A DNA stretch of 42,915 bases from Thermodesulfovibrionia bacterium (GCA_030646035.1 JAUSMY010000033.1:1-42915), one strand, 5' to 3'. Counted from the stretch's first letter, positions 14,831-22,847 are shown. The notes: generated by a model from the sequence alone, not told the origin. Made by a program: numbers and translations.

Positions 14831-15605
14831 CTCCGATCACGTAAAACACACTGGGCTGCGTACCAACTGCCGGTTTACGTATTAATGTATAGTGTGTGCT
14901 CAGTATTTTCCTGACCTTTGAGTTAGGGTCTGCAAGGTTGCCGAATACCATGGCGCCGTTTGACGCTTCAACACATGCCGGTTCAAGCCCTCTTGCGATT
15001 CTCTCAACGCATAAGGTGCACTTCTCAACGACTCCCATCGTCCTTGTCGGATAGTCGGGATTGACTTTATTCATATCAAGGTATTTCCTCGGGTCTACCC
15101 AGTTAAAACTCCTTGAGCCGTACGGACATGCTGCCATGCAGAATCTGCAGCCGATACAGCGGTGAGGGTCCTGGGTCACAATGCCGTCAGGCCTCTTGAA
15201 TGTGGCCTTTGTCGGGCATACCCTGACACAAGGCGGTTTTGCGCAGTGGTTGCAGAGCAGCAGGAACGGCTTCTCTTTCATCTCCGTAGGAATGAATTCG
15301 TTAGTCTGGTCAGGGAATGTGTGTTCATAGGTGTCTGTCCATATCCACTTGACCTCATGCTTCGTGTTGGGGATGTTCGGAACATTATGTATGCTGTGGC
15401 ATGCGTCAGTAATTCTCTTGTAATCCTCATCCGTCCTGATCTTCCCGACATCTATGACCAGGGCCAGCCTCACCCCTGATTCAGGAAGAGAACTTTCTTC
15501 TGATGCATGAGCTTTTCCCTTTATCAGGCTGTCTGCCGCTGACAATCCCATGCCTATTCCGGAAAGCCCGGCTATCTTTAAGAACTTTCTTCTATCAATG
15601 CTCAT
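14811..15605 (-). CDS. dsrO: DsrO, periplasmic Tat-exported ferredoxin subunit
   Basis: Iron-sulfur subunit of DsrMKJOP, 264 residues. The N-terminus DRRKFLKIAGLSGIGMGLS is a twin-arginine signal, so the protein is exported folded. Clusters are bound by CNHCAKPPCVRVCP, CIGCRFCMAACP and CTLCVERIARGLEPACVEA, the arrangement of the DmsB/NrfC-type four-cluster proteins. Its ATG overlaps the dsrJ stop (ATGA) and its end overlaps the dsrP start by 20 bases, so stoichiometric translation is likely. Electrons pass between DsrJ haems and the DsrP quinone site (family knowledge). Confidence 0.93.
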   Translation of the reverse strand: MSIDRRKFLKIAGLSGIGMGLSAADSLIKGKAHASEESSLPESGVRLALVIDVGKIRTDEDYKRITDACHSIHNVPNIPNTKHEVKWIWTDTYEHTFPDQTNEFIPTEMKEKPFLLLCNHCAKPPCVRVCPTKATFKRPDGIVTQDPHRCIGCRFCMAACPYGSRSFNWVDPRKYLDMNKVNPDYPTRTMGVVEKCTLCVERIARGLEPACVEASNGAMVFGNLADPNSKVRKILSTHYTLIRKPAVGTQPSVFYVIGGGENAG

Positions 15606-16000
15606 CTCTGGCCCTCCTCTTTAAAAAAGTGGCAGTCCCAACAGTAGGGTTTCACGCCGGCGTAACTATGACATTCATCACAGAACTTGCTTTTGTTCGA
15701 GTGGCACTGCATGCAGCCGTTCTGCAGGCTCTTTTCAAATACCCTGCCGCCCACGGTTATGACATCCCGCTTGCCTTCTCTGACAACCTCGTCTCTCCAT
15801 TGGTCAAGCACCTTCATATGTTCCTTCTTCATGTACTCGGCAGATTCGACACATTCTTTCCTGTCAAGCTGGTTTATGACAGGGGTGTCAATGCTCGGCT
15901 TCGGCATTACGGCCGACTTCCCAAAGTTAGAGTATAAGGGGAAGGTCGCTATTGCCAAAAAGATTATGAGCCCTATTATTATCTTGCTTCCGTTATACAT
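15602..16000 (-). CDS. dsrJ: DsrJ, periplasmic triheme cytochrome c
   Basis: Triheme cytochrome c subunit, 132 residues. An uncleaved signal or anchor spans residues 6-22. The three haem sites are CMQCH (96-100), CDECH (107-111) and CWDCH (120-124), clustered at the C-terminus. Cys50 in KECVESAEYMKKEHMKVL matches the conserved Cys that in studied DsrJ proteins gives the unusual His/Cys haem ligation. The ATG shares an A with the dsrK stop (TAATG) and is preceded by GAAAGGAGGA. Function: periplasmic electron transfer in DsrMKJOP. Confidence 0.93.
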   Translation of the reverse strand: MYNGSKIIIGLIIFLAIATFPLYSNFGKSAVMPKPSIDTPVINQLDRKECVESAEYMKKEHMKVLDQWRDEVVREGKRDVITVGGRVFEKSLQNGCMQCHSNKSKFCDECHSYAGVKPYCWDCHFFKEEGQR

Positions 16001-17646
16001 TACGCAGTCTCCTCCTTTCCCTCTTCAGTTTCCGGGTCTTCTTCTACATTGGGAAGGTCTTCAAGTCTCAGGTCCTGGGTACGCTTCTTCTCTCCTGTCA
16101 TGATAAGGGCGTTGGCCATGAGTTCGTGCACGCCGCAGACACTCACACCGCCTACCCAGTAATCCATAAGCGGAGGAAGCACAGCCCGGTCTATTGCGCA
16201 GATGTTAGCGAGCATGTTCACGCCGAACTTCTCCTTGACCTTCTTGACCGCGTTTGCCCTTGGGAATCCGCCCCTCATCCTTATCTCCATATTCTCACCT
16301 GCGTTAAGGCCTGAGCCGCTGCCGCAGCAGAAGGTCTTCTCCCTTATCGCGTCGTCAGCCATCTCCTGGAAGTTGTTGCAGACGGTATTGATGATGTATC
16401 TGGGTTCTTCAAATATGCCCATGCCCCTTGCAGTATTGCATGAGTCATGGAATGTGACGTTAAGGTGGTCGTTGCGGCTTGGGTCAAACTTCAGCTTTCC
16501 GTGCTTGATGAGGTCTGCTGTAAATTCAGTTATATGCACCATCTTGGTGCTCTTTGCATTCTCAAACCTTGTCCCTGTGATAGGAGAGACCGGCTCCTGC
16601 ATGAAATCAGCAGGTCCGTTCCATGTATCCATGTACTGGTTCAAAACCCTCCACATATGGCCGCACTCACCGCCGAGTATCCATTTGACACCCAGCCTCT
16701 TTGCCTCGGCATATATCTTATAGTTGAGCCTCTTTGCCATATCCATTGAAGTAAAGAAGCCGAAGTTGCCGCCCTCTGAAGCGTATGTGCTCCAGGTGTA
16801 ATCAAGTCCCAGTTCGTGAAACAGCATCAGGTAGCCCATGGCTGTGTAGGTGCCGGGGTCTCCAAAGAGGTCGCCTGATGGAGTCACAAAGAGTATCTCA
16901 GCGCCTTTTCTGTTAAAGGTCGGCTCGATCCGGATGCCTGTTATGTCTTCGATATCGTCTAACAGATATTCAAGATTGCTTGTGATAGTGTGCGGCTCAA
17001 GCCCGAGGTGATTGCCCTTTTTGTAGCAGTTGGCAACAGGGCCGGCTATCCAGTCGGTGTTGAGGCCGAGGAGGTTGAATATCTCCCTGACGATCATGGT
17101 TATCTCTGCCTGGTCTATGCCGTAAGGGCAGAAGACAGAACAGCGGCGGCATTCGGTGCACTGGTAGTAGTAGTACCAGAGTTCTTTAAGCACATCTATT
17201 GTCAGCTCTCTTGCACCGGCATTCTTGCCTAATATCTTTCCAGCAGCTGTGAAGTACTTTCTGTATACTGACCTCAGGAGTTCTGCCCTGAGTACAGGCA
17301 TGTTCTTGGGGTCGCCTGTGCCTATGTAGAAGTGGCACTTATCTGCGCATGCGCCGCATCTTACGCAGATGTCCATGAAGAGCTGGAACGAGCGGTATTT
17401 TTTCAGCCTCTCGCCCATTGCTTCAATAAATATCTCTTTCCAGTTCTCAGGGAGCTTCCAGTCTTCATCAGCAGGTGCCCACTCCCTGGCGTTTGGAAAT
17501 CCTACCGTTTCAAGGTACGATGGCCTTGCCCCGTGGCAGAAGGTGCCCTCTGCGAAATTAACCGGGGTCTCTGTCCAGCCTGTTTTAGGCGGATTGTAAT
17601 CTATACTGGATATTAATTCTTCAGGTTTTGGTGTTCCTTTTGCCAT
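16000..17646 (-). CDS. dsrK: DsrK, heterodisulfide-reductase-like catalytic subunit
   Basis: Cytoplasmic catalytic subunit that acts on the DsrC trisulfide, 548 residues. Two [4Fe-4S] motifs appear in CVRCGACADKCHFY and CTECRRCSVFCPYG. The HdrD/HdrB-like CCG region follows: HDSCNTARG, then TFCCGSGSG, then NICAIDRAVLPP (Cys483). In HdrD the last element is CxxC; here the fourth position is Asp486. I cannot say by eye whether that is general for DsrK. The C-terminus is acidic. The ATG lies four bases after the dsrM stop with AAAGGAGT upstream. Confidence 0.95.
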   Translation of the reverse strand: MAKGTPKPEELISSIDYNPPKTGWTETPVNFAEGTFCHGARPSYLETVGFPNAREWAPADEDWKLPENWKEIFIEAMGERLKKYRSFQLFMDICVRCGACADKCHFYIGTGDPKNMPVLRAELLRSVYRKYFTAAGKILGKNAGARELTIDVLKELWYYYYQCTECRRCSVFCPYGIDQAEITMIVREIFNLLGLNTDWIAGPVANCYKKGNHLGLEPHTITSNLEYLLDDIEDITGIRIEPTFNRKGAEILFVTPSGDLFGDPGTYTAMGYLMLFHELGLDYTWSTYASEGGNFGFFTSMDMAKRLNYKIYAEAKRLGVKWILGGECGHMWRVLNQYMDTWNGPADFMQEPVSPITGTRFENAKSTKMVHITEFTADLIKHGKLKFDPSRNDHLNVTFHDSCNTARGMGIFEEPRYIINTVCNNFQEMADDAIREKTFCCGSGSGLNAGENMEIRMRGGFPRANAVKKVKEKFGVNMLANICAIDRAVLPPLMDYWVGGVSVCGVHELMANALIMTGEKKRTQDLRLEDLPNVEEDPETEEGKEETA

Positions 17647-17650
17647 AGTA

Positions 17651-18640
17651 TTACTCCTTTTCTACCGGAATTCCGGCGCCTTTCATCTTCTCCCTGAATT
17701 CATCTTCATAAGCAGCATATGTATGAACCTTGACCTCAGGGTTCCACGGATTAACATGTCTCCTGATACGGCTGTCATTGGCAAGGTTTCTTGTGGGACT
17801 GAGGAATATACCTCCCATATGCATCAGCTTGCTGAACGGGAAGTAAATAAGAAGTGTGCATATAAGGAAGAGATGGATGAAGAATATGACCCCGATCCCC
17901 TCAGGCACGCTCATCTGAAGGCTTACAAGTGAAATGGTAAATTGTTTTACCTGAATAATGTCGACCTTTGCGACATATCTCATTAATATCCCGGACAGCG
18001 CTATGCCGATTATCAGGAAGAGCGGAAAGTAGTCAGCCGGGAGAGATATGTAGCGGACCTGCGGATTACTAACCCTTCTGAAAAAGAGATATCCTGCAGC
18101 CAGAAGAAGAACGCCGCCTGAGAGCAGGAAATGCGGTGCGGTTATCTGGAGAAACCCGTCAAGCGAGTCGATGATGTTTATCAAAGCCGGCACAGGTTCC
18201 ATGAAAAACCTGAGATGCCTTACCACAACTACAGCAAATGAATAATGGAACGCGAGACCTGCAAGCCATAACCACTTGTCAGACCCGTATGAGATGTTGC
18301 CGTCCTGAAGTCCTGTCTTAAGGTTTCTGAAGAGTGACCTGAAACAGAAGACCTCTAATATCATCCTTGATACAACGCCTGATGTGCAGGATGGGTTGTC
18401 CAGCTTGCTGTAATTGATCCACGGCAGGGACATTTGCTGGCCGCATGTCGTAGGGATGTGGAACGGCACAGGTGAACGCCCCCATTTGACAACCTTCATC
18501 AGGAAGCCGACTACGAAGGCTGTGAATGCCGCATAGGGAATTATGATACCGAAGAGCATGTGCAGATTGGCGACCGCTACTCCCAAATAGGCGATCAGGG
18601 CAATCATTATGACCATGAAGAAGGAAAAAAAGATTCCCAT
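17651..18640 (-). CDS. dsrM: DsrM, membrane cytochrome b subunit
   Basis: Integral membrane dihaem cytochrome b subunit of the DsrMKJOP complex, 329 residues, related to NarI/HdrE. It has an N-terminal hydrophobic segment pair (residues 1-48), then a DsrM-specific loop with CGQQMSLPWINYSKLDNPSCTSGV, then further helices with His pairs, for instance LAFHYSFAVVVVRHLRFF and HFLLSGGVLLLAAGYLFF, that can ligate haem b. The end (LFICTLLIYFPFSKLMHMGGIFLSPTRNLAND) matches the family. The ATG follows AAAGGAGGT. It is the first of five tightly packed genes dsrMKJOP. Confidence 0.94.
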   Translation of the reverse strand: MGIFFSFFMVIMIALIAYLGVAVANLHMLFGIIIPYAAFTAFVVGFLMKVVKWGRSPVPFHIPTTCGQQMSLPWINYSKLDNPSCTSGVVSRMILEVFCFRSLFRNLKTGLQDGNISYGSDKWLWLAGLAFHYSFAVVVVRHLRFFMEPVPALINIIDSLDGFLQITAPHFLLSGGVLLLAAGYLFFRRVSNPQVRYISLPADYFPLFLIIGIALSGILMRYVAKVDIIQVKQFTISLVSLQMSVPEGIGVIFFIHLFLICTLLIYFPFSKLMHMGGIFLSPTRNLANDSRIRRHVNPWNPEVKVHTYAAYEDEFREKMKGAGIPVEKE

Positions 18641-18670
18641 TTATTTACCTCCTTTTAAATTTTTTTAAGT

Positions 18671-18685
18671 GAGTTTCAAAAACTC
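18671..18685 (-). other. Small hairpin in the dsrM leader
   Basis: GAGTTT, three bases, AAACTC forms a short stem about 30 bases before the dsrM start codon, between the RsbRD gene and dsrM. A T-rich stretch follows on the minus strand's upstream side, but the stem is too weak for a terminator. It could mark a processing point. Confidence 0.35.
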
Positions 18686-18714
18686 AATATAAATTTTAAT
18701 TAAAAAAGCGTATA

Positions 18715-19251
18715 TCAGCTGCCAGGTCTCTTTTCCCGGACCGTAGTTGCCCGATTGGCGCTCTGGATCAGCCTGTAGGTCATGTCCTTGACCTCTTTGG
18801 TTCTTATATTGAAAAGCTTTTCACGGCATTCCATGTATATATCGAATGAGAGATAGGTGAACATGTCTATTTTTGATTCAATCTCCAGCAGTTTCTCAAA
18901 TAGCTGATGTTTGCGGATATCATCAGACAACTCATCTCTTATGGTCTTCTTGAGGATGGCTGTGAAACTCACCGCCTGCGAAGGTGTGATATCCTGTACA
19001 GCCCTTAATCTTATGATGCTGTCAAGGAAAGGGGCTGTCTTCTCAATGTCTGAATCATTTATTATCCCGTCAAAAATTCCTTCCATCCCCTCTATGATCA
19101 TGCTCTTTGCAGGGTGATTGAACTGTTTTTTGAGGTTCTTTAAGAATGGTGAGGTCTCTAAGGCGGATGTCTCTGATATATCGATAATTGAATCAAACCA
19201 CTTTTTGATTATCTGTGGTCTCTTTTCTATTAAAAGGTCTTTGATCTTCAT
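18715..19251 (-). CDS. RsbRD N-terminal-domain protein
   Basis: A 178-residue all-helical protein resembling the RsbRD_N domain, a non-haem globin-like sensor module of stressosome proteins. It opens KIKDLLIEKRPQIIKKWFDSII, has a central PFLDSIIRLRAVQDITPSQAVSFTAILKK (a signature stretch of this domain) and ends with YMECREKLFNIRTKEVKDMTYRL. No STAS or kinase domain follows, so it is a stand-alone sensor or adaptor. Such genes are commonly seen beside dsrMKJOP in sulfate reducers. Its location between dsrC and dsrM suggests a regulatory or assembly role (inference). No clear ribosome binding site. Confidence 0.75.
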   Translation of the reverse strand: MKIKDLLIEKRPQIIKKWFDSIIDISETSALETSPFLKNLKKQFNHPAKSMIIEGMEGIFDGIINDSDIEKTAPFLDSIIRLRAVQDITPSQAVSFTAILKKTIRDELSDDIRKHQLFEKLLEIESKIDMFTYLSFDIYMECREKLFNIRTKEVKDMTYRLIQSANRATTVREKRPGS

Positions 19252-19282
19252 TTAAAAAAGATGCAGGTGTAAGGGTATAATT

Positions 19283-19331
19283 TAAAGGGTTGGTGCCCTT
19301 AACTTTTTAAATCAAGGATACCAACCCTTTA
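19283..19331 (-). other. 12-base-pair hairpin downstream of dsrC
   Basis: TAAAGGGTTGGT (19283-19294) pairs perfectly with ACCAACCCTTTA (19320-19331) across a 25-base loop. It begins 22 bases after the dsrC stop on the minus strand. No strong T-run follows, so it is more likely a leaky terminator or an mRNA-stabilising 3' structure that lets dsrC be expressed above the downstream RsbRD-dsrMKJOP genes. Confidence 0.6.
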
Positions 19332-19352
19332 GAATCTTTATCAGAATTAGGT

Positions 19353-19688
19353 TTATACGCAGCCGGTTGGTTTCGGAAGTCCGGCGTATCTGCATGCCTG
19401 CTTGGCAGGGCCGGCAGGGTAAAGCTCGTAAAGATATTTGGTGTTGCCCTTTTCCTTGCCGTATGTCTTTGCAAGTTCTTTTGTAAGGATCTTGATCATA
19501 GGTGCAATCTGGAACTTCTCAAAATACTCTCTGAGGAACCTGATGACTTCCCAGTGAGCCTCTGTGAGTTCAAGGCCGTCTTCCTTTGCCATATTGGTGG
19601 CAACGCCTTCCTGCCACTCCTGCCAGTCTATCAAGTATCCATCATCATCAACCTCAAAAGATTTTCCGTCAAAGTCTAAAGTTGCCAT
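19353..19688 (-). CDS. dsrC: DsrC, sulfur-carrier protein
   Basis: Cytoplasmic DsrC/TusE/DsvC-family protein of 111 residues. It receives sulfur from sulfite at DsrAB as a trisulfide and hands it to DsrK. Both redox Cys of a true DsrC are present in the flexible C-terminal arm: Cys99 (KQACRYAG) and the penultimate Cys110 (TGCV), ten residues apart. This distinguishes it from TusE and from regulatory homologues. The family core (GYLIDWQEWQEGVATNMAKEDGLELTEAHWEVIRFLREYF) is intact. The ATG follows AAAGGAGA. It has its own promoter and a downstream hairpin, consistent with abundant expression. Confidence 0.96.
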   Translation of the reverse strand: MATLDFDGKSFEVDDDGYLIDWQEWQEGVATNMAKEDGLELTEAHWEVIRFLREYFEKFQIAPMIKILTKELAKTYGKEKGNTKYLYELYPAGPAKQACRYAGLPKPTGCV

Positions 19689-19786
19689 TAAGTCGTCTCC
19701 TTTTATTTGAGTTTATTGCTGGTTTAAATTTTCTCTCGGTCTGATTAAGAAAGACCAGCTATATATTATAAATAAACAAGTTAATG

Positions 19787-19816
19787 AATATAATAGAAAG
19801 CCCTCGGTTTGGTCAA
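19787..19816 (-). promoter_or_regulatory. Probable dsrC promoter
   Basis: On the minus strand TTGACC (19816-19811), an 18-base spacer, TATATT (19792-19787), about 100 bases upstream of the dsrC ATG. The leader also holds a small inverted repeat GGTCT/AGACC (19738-19756). The gap 19689-19927 otherwise is AT-rich with no gene seen. Confidence 0.5.
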
Positions 19817-19927
19817 ATAAGAAAAATTTATAAACTATTTATCCCTATTAATAAGTTGTTTAATTAGAGCATTAACGCTAACTATCAGAAATTATTAATA
19901 AAAAACGCGTTAACTCTTTATGGTGTC

Positions 19928-20566
19928 TCACGGATTTAGGGCGATCGAGGCTATCCTGCCAACGGTCGTTTCAATGAGGCGGCTATTATCGTAAATAATA
20001 AGTGAACCGCTATCTGACGTCATGGCTTTACGTTTTGCAATAGATCGTGTCTCAACTGTTTTCCCCAGCGCCCATACCGTCAGTCCGCGTATTAAGGATG
20101 ACGGATGGTCAAGGAAGGGGAGGATATCTTCAACTGACGGAAGCATCAGTTCTTTATTCATTTCACCTACTCTTCCAAATGCCCAAAGTATGCCGGGCAG
20201 CAGCGGCTCTTCCTCATTAAACGATACAATAATAGGTGCGATATCTGAACAGAGCACGGGATTGTTCCTTACTATTTCGCCAAGCATCTCAGGGGAGCTC
20301 CAGCCTATTCCGCCTGACTCATCCCTTATCATCCATAACAGCCGGCCTACAAGGTTCCTGACCGTGTTTGGATCGTCTTTAGCGATCAACGCAGATAATA
20401 TTCCGACTCCCTCTATAGCACGCCATGCAAGGATACTTTTCTTGTCATAAGTGAGGGATATAAGGAGGCGGAGGATTTTTCTGTTCTCAGGCCACAGATC
20501 AAAGAGGCGGGGGTATTCTTGTGATTCCAGGATAGCTATGACTTTTTTCTTCAGAGTGGTCTGCAT
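19928..20566 (-). CDS. HEAT-repeat-like protein linked to dsr genes
   Basis: A 212-residue cytoplasmic, mostly helical protein of unknown function. Helical pairs recur: LLISLTYDKKSILAWRAIEGVGILSALIAKDD, LVGRLLWMIRDESGGIGWSSPEMLGEIV, GILWAFGRVGEMNKE and HPSSLIRGLTVWALGKTV, the pattern of HEAT or PBS-lyase-like repeats. The phrase WMIRDESGGIGWSSPEMLGEI is a recognisable feature of a conserved family found in sulfate reducers (a DVU0298-like group, from memory and unverified). It lies between the zinc-ribbon gene (59 bases upstream) and dsrC. No ribosome binding site is apparent. A role as a scaffold for Dsr enzymes is conceivable. Confidence 0.6.
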   Translation of the reverse strand: MQTTLKKKVIAILESQEYPRLFDLWPENRKILRLLISLTYDKKSILAWRAIEGVGILSALIAKDDPNTVRNLVGRLLWMIRDESGGIGWSSPEMLGEIVRNNPVLCSDIAPIIVSFNEEEPLLPGILWAFGRVGEMNKELMLPSVEDILPFLDHPSSLIRGLTVWALGKTVETRSIAKRKAMTSDSGSLIIYDNSRLIETTVGRIASIALNP

Positions 20567-20625
20567 ATTAAGCGGAAAGGCAAAAAGTTAATTAATGATT
20601 TTTAATAGCTGTGTGCCTTGTCTTT

Positions 20626-20964
20626 TTACTTTTCTTTGTCTGTCAACCTCATGAAAAGAAGCTTGCCTGCCTTCTCTCCTTCGCCGCCCCTTCCGGTAGT
20701 GTTGGAATGGAAGATATAGTCCATATCAATGTCTTCATAATCTTCCGGGTTAAGAGTCAGTGCCCTTTCCACGTCTCCTTTGCAGACGAACTGCAGGGCT
20801 TCCATATATATCTGGCCAAGATGATGGCCGGTGCGGTCAAATACATAAACTGAACCGCATGTGCATATCCCGCCAGTTATCTCAAGAGCCTTGAACCTTA
20901 TCTCAACAGGCCTTGAGAGGAAGTTGTCACAGAACGGGCATTGTAGAGGTCTTGGTCTTGCCAT
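20626..20964 (-). CDS. Zinc-ribbon protein linked to dsr genes
   Basis: A 112-residue protein that I do not recognise by name. CPFCDNFL (Cys9, Cys12) and GICTCGSVYVFD (two more Cys about 25 residues later) form a four-Cys zinc or iron knuckle. The following GHHLGQIYMEALQFVCKGDVERALTLNPEDYEDIDMDYIF is conserved-looking and charged. The C-terminal tail is Gly/Lys-rich. It starts 24 bases after the cbiA stop with no clear ribosome binding site and is co-directional with all dsr genes, so it is a candidate Dsr accessory or assembly factor (inference). Confidence 0.6.
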   Translation of the reverse strand: MARPRPLQCPFCDNFLSRPVEIRFKALEITGGICTCGSVYVFDRTGHHLGQIYMEALQFVCKGDVERALTLNPEDYEDIDMDYIFHSNTTGRGGEGEKAGKLLFMRLTDKEK

Positions 20965-20988
20965 AATGATTTGCTGGAAAAGTTTTCC

Positions 20989-22380
20989 TTAATTTTGATC
21001 TTTATATTTTATTGCGCAGTTTATTATACCATCTGCCCACTCCGGTGAGCCAATGGCATGAAGGTGGGTATAGGTTGCAAGGACATTTTTATAGCATATC
21101 CCATCCATATTTTCGTATATCCCCTTGCCGCGCTTTATATTAAAGCACATATCAGGCCTTTCATTCCCGATATCCGTAACCTTGGAGTAATGGAATTCAT
21201 GCCCCTTTAATATGCAGCCCTTCTTGAAGAAAGGATTATCTTCTCTGACCTCAATTACGGTATATCCGTGAGCCTGCGGCCTTGCTTCAAGACTGAAGAC
21301 GAGTGGGAATATGCCTGCCATCGGATATGTTTTATTATCCAGGACGAGGCTCTTTCCAAGGTACATCAACCCGCCGCATTCTGCATATACAGGCAGGCCG
21401 TTCTCAACATAGCTGCGAAGAGAATCTTTGAATCCCGTATTCTCAGAAAGTGCTATCGCATTTGTCTCAGGGAAGCCGCCTCCGATATACAGCGCATGAA
21501 GTTCAGGGAGGCAATTGTCTTTCAAGACGCTTATCTCTATGATCTCAGCGCCCCTCTTTTCGAGTTCCTCAATATTTTCCGGATAGTAGAACTGAAATGC
21601 AGAGTCTCTGAGTATGCCGATTTTTAGAGATGAATTCTTAATTATTGATTTTTCATGCTTGGCTTCTGGTTTCTCAGCCGGTTGTTCTGCTTCAGAAGCT
21701 ATTTGCCATATTGAGTCGAGATCCAGATACTCCATAGCCAGCGCATTAATGGAGGATATGGAATTGCTTATCTCCGCATGCTCCTGAAAAGGGGTCAGCC
21801 CCATATGTCTTTCAGGGAAGGGATTATGGTTTAATCTGGGTATCGCACCGACAACAGGAATTCCGCAATGAGTTTCTATAGCCTTTCTTATCAGCGCCTC
21901 TTGCCGCTTTGTTGCGACATTGTTGAGTACAACCCCTTTGATAGGCACATTCGTGTCCATCTTCTGGCATCCAAGGATTTGTGCGGCGATAGTGTTTGTT
22001 GCCTTTGTGCAGTCTATGATGATCAATACAGGTGTCTTAAGCAGCTTCGCAAGCTCTGCGGTGCTGTAAGTACCCTCATGGTCCATTCCGTCATACAGCC
22101 CTCTGTTGCCCTCGATAACAGCTATCTCCGTATCTTCAGCATGTGAGAAGAAGGAATCGGTTATCTGCTGCTGCTCCATCATGAATAGGTCAAGGTTATA
22201 GCATGGGCTGCCTGATGCCTGCGCAAGCCATCCTGCATCAATATAGTCAGGGCCTTTTTTAAAAGCGGTGACTTTACGCCCTTTATTCTTCCATGCAGAG
22301 CATAAACTCAGTGACAGGATGGTCTTTCCGCTTCCGCCTCTGAGGCCTGAAATGATTATTCTTGGGAGTGGTTTAAGCAT
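20989..22380 (-). CDS. cbiA: Cobyrinate a,c-diamide synthase-like amidase, DsrN
   Basis: Glutamine-dependent amidase of 463 residues, as in CbiA/DsrN. The N-terminal dethiobiotin-synthetase-like half has the P-loop IISGLRGGSGKTILSLSL and the VIEGNRGLYDGMD motif. The C-terminal GATase domain shows ALYIGGGFPE and the nucleophile Cys in PVYAECGGLMYLG. The final HLHAIGSPEWADGII supplies the His of the triad. In dsr clusters the DsrN version is thought to amidate sirohaem for DsrAB; it could also act in cobalamin synthesis, but no other cobalamin genes are nearby. It follows the dsrD terminator. No obvious ribosome binding site. Confidence 0.88.
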   Translation of the reverse strand: MLKPLPRIIISGLRGGSGKTILSLSLCSAWKNKGRKVTAFKKGPDYIDAGWLAQASGSPCYNLDLFMMEQQQITDSFFSHAEDTEIAVIEGNRGLYDGMDHEGTYSTAELAKLLKTPVLIIIDCTKATNTIAAQILGCQKMDTNVPIKGVVLNNVATKRQEALIRKAIETHCGIPVVGAIPRLNHNPFPERHMGLTPFQEHAEISNSISSINALAMEYLDLDSIWQIASEAEQPAEKPEAKHEKSIIKNSSLKIGILRDSAFQFYYPENIEELEKRGAEIIEISVLKDNCLPELHALYIGGGFPETNAIALSENTGFKDSLRSYVENGLPVYAECGGLMYLGKSLVLDNKTYPMAGIFPLVFSLEARPQAHGYTVIEVREDNPFFKKGCILKGHEFHYSKVTDIGNERPDMCFNIKRGKGIYENMDGICYKNVLATYTHLHAIGSPEWADGIINCAIKYKDQN

Positions 22381-22404
22381 GATGGTTTTATAGAGGGAAG
22401 AATA

Positions 22405-22470
22405 GAAAAAAATCGGGGTTCAAAAGCGGATCAAGTCTTGTAGTGATCAGCCTCTGAACCCCGAAAAAAA
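22405..22470 (-). terminator. Terminator after dsrABD
   Basis: TCGGGGTTCA (22413-22422) pairs with TGAACCCCGA (22455-22464); within the loop GATCA and TGATC can form an inner stem. A-runs lie on both sides, so the minus-strand transcript ends in a T-run after the stem. It begins 16 bases after the dsrD stop, separating dsrABD from cbiA and the genes beyond, probably with some read-through. Confidence 0.8.
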
Positions 22471-22480
22471 GTAAAGTTGA

Positions 22481-22759
22481 TTAGATGAGGCCTTTCTCTT
22501 TTAATAAGCTGTCCAGGTCCATTCCCTTCTCTTTAAGGTACTCTTCGCCCGGTATCTCTACTGAACTGGCGCCGCCGCCGTAGGAGTACATGAGCAGGCC
22601 TTCATTGATCAGCGCTCTCATGGCTGCTTTAACAACATCCTTGTCTTCGCCTGAGCTGGCAGATACCTCTTTGATGATATCTTTTTCTTTAAGCTTCTTC
22701 TTGCCTTTCATCTTTAAGCTGTAGTCATAAATTATTTTCTGTATCTCACGTTCTTCCAT
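22481..22759 (-). CDS. dsrD: DsrD, allosteric activator of sulfite reductase
   Basis: A small winged-helix protein of 92 residues, slightly longer than the common 75-80. The body matches DsrD: an N-terminal helix (EIQKIIYDYSLKMKG), KKLKEKDIIKEVSASSGEDKDVVKAAMRALINEGLLMYSYGGGASSVEIPG. The C-terminal EEYLKEKGMDLDSLLKEKGLI extends it. DsrD has been shown to raise DsrAB turnover and is typical of organisms that reduce sulfite or disproportionate sulfur. It is normally absent from sulfur oxidisers with reverse Dsr. It lies 144 bases downstream of dsrB behind a hairpin. Confidence 0.92.
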   Translation of the reverse strand: MEEREIQKIIYDYSLKMKGKKKLKEKDIIKEVSASSGEDKDVVKAAMRALINEGLLMYSYGGGASSVEIPGEEYLKEKGMDLDSLLKEKGLI

Positions 22760-22847
22760 AATGCGTCCCCCTTTTATATATTAATTGGGTTTATTTTGGT
22801 AAAACTAAATTAATCTTTACGCCTTGAATTGTCAAGTTGAAAAGTCA

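Noticed and set aside
19867-19918. Inverted repeat TTAACGC/GCGTTAA after the HEAT-like gene
   Set aside because: Seven base pairs, AT-rich, with a loop of over 20 bases. The embedded T-run is in the wrong place for a standard terminator.
22381-22480. Cobalamin riboswitch before cbiA
   Set aside because: The gap holds the dsrD terminator and is too short for the roughly 200-base cobalamin riboswitch; no B12-box was seen.
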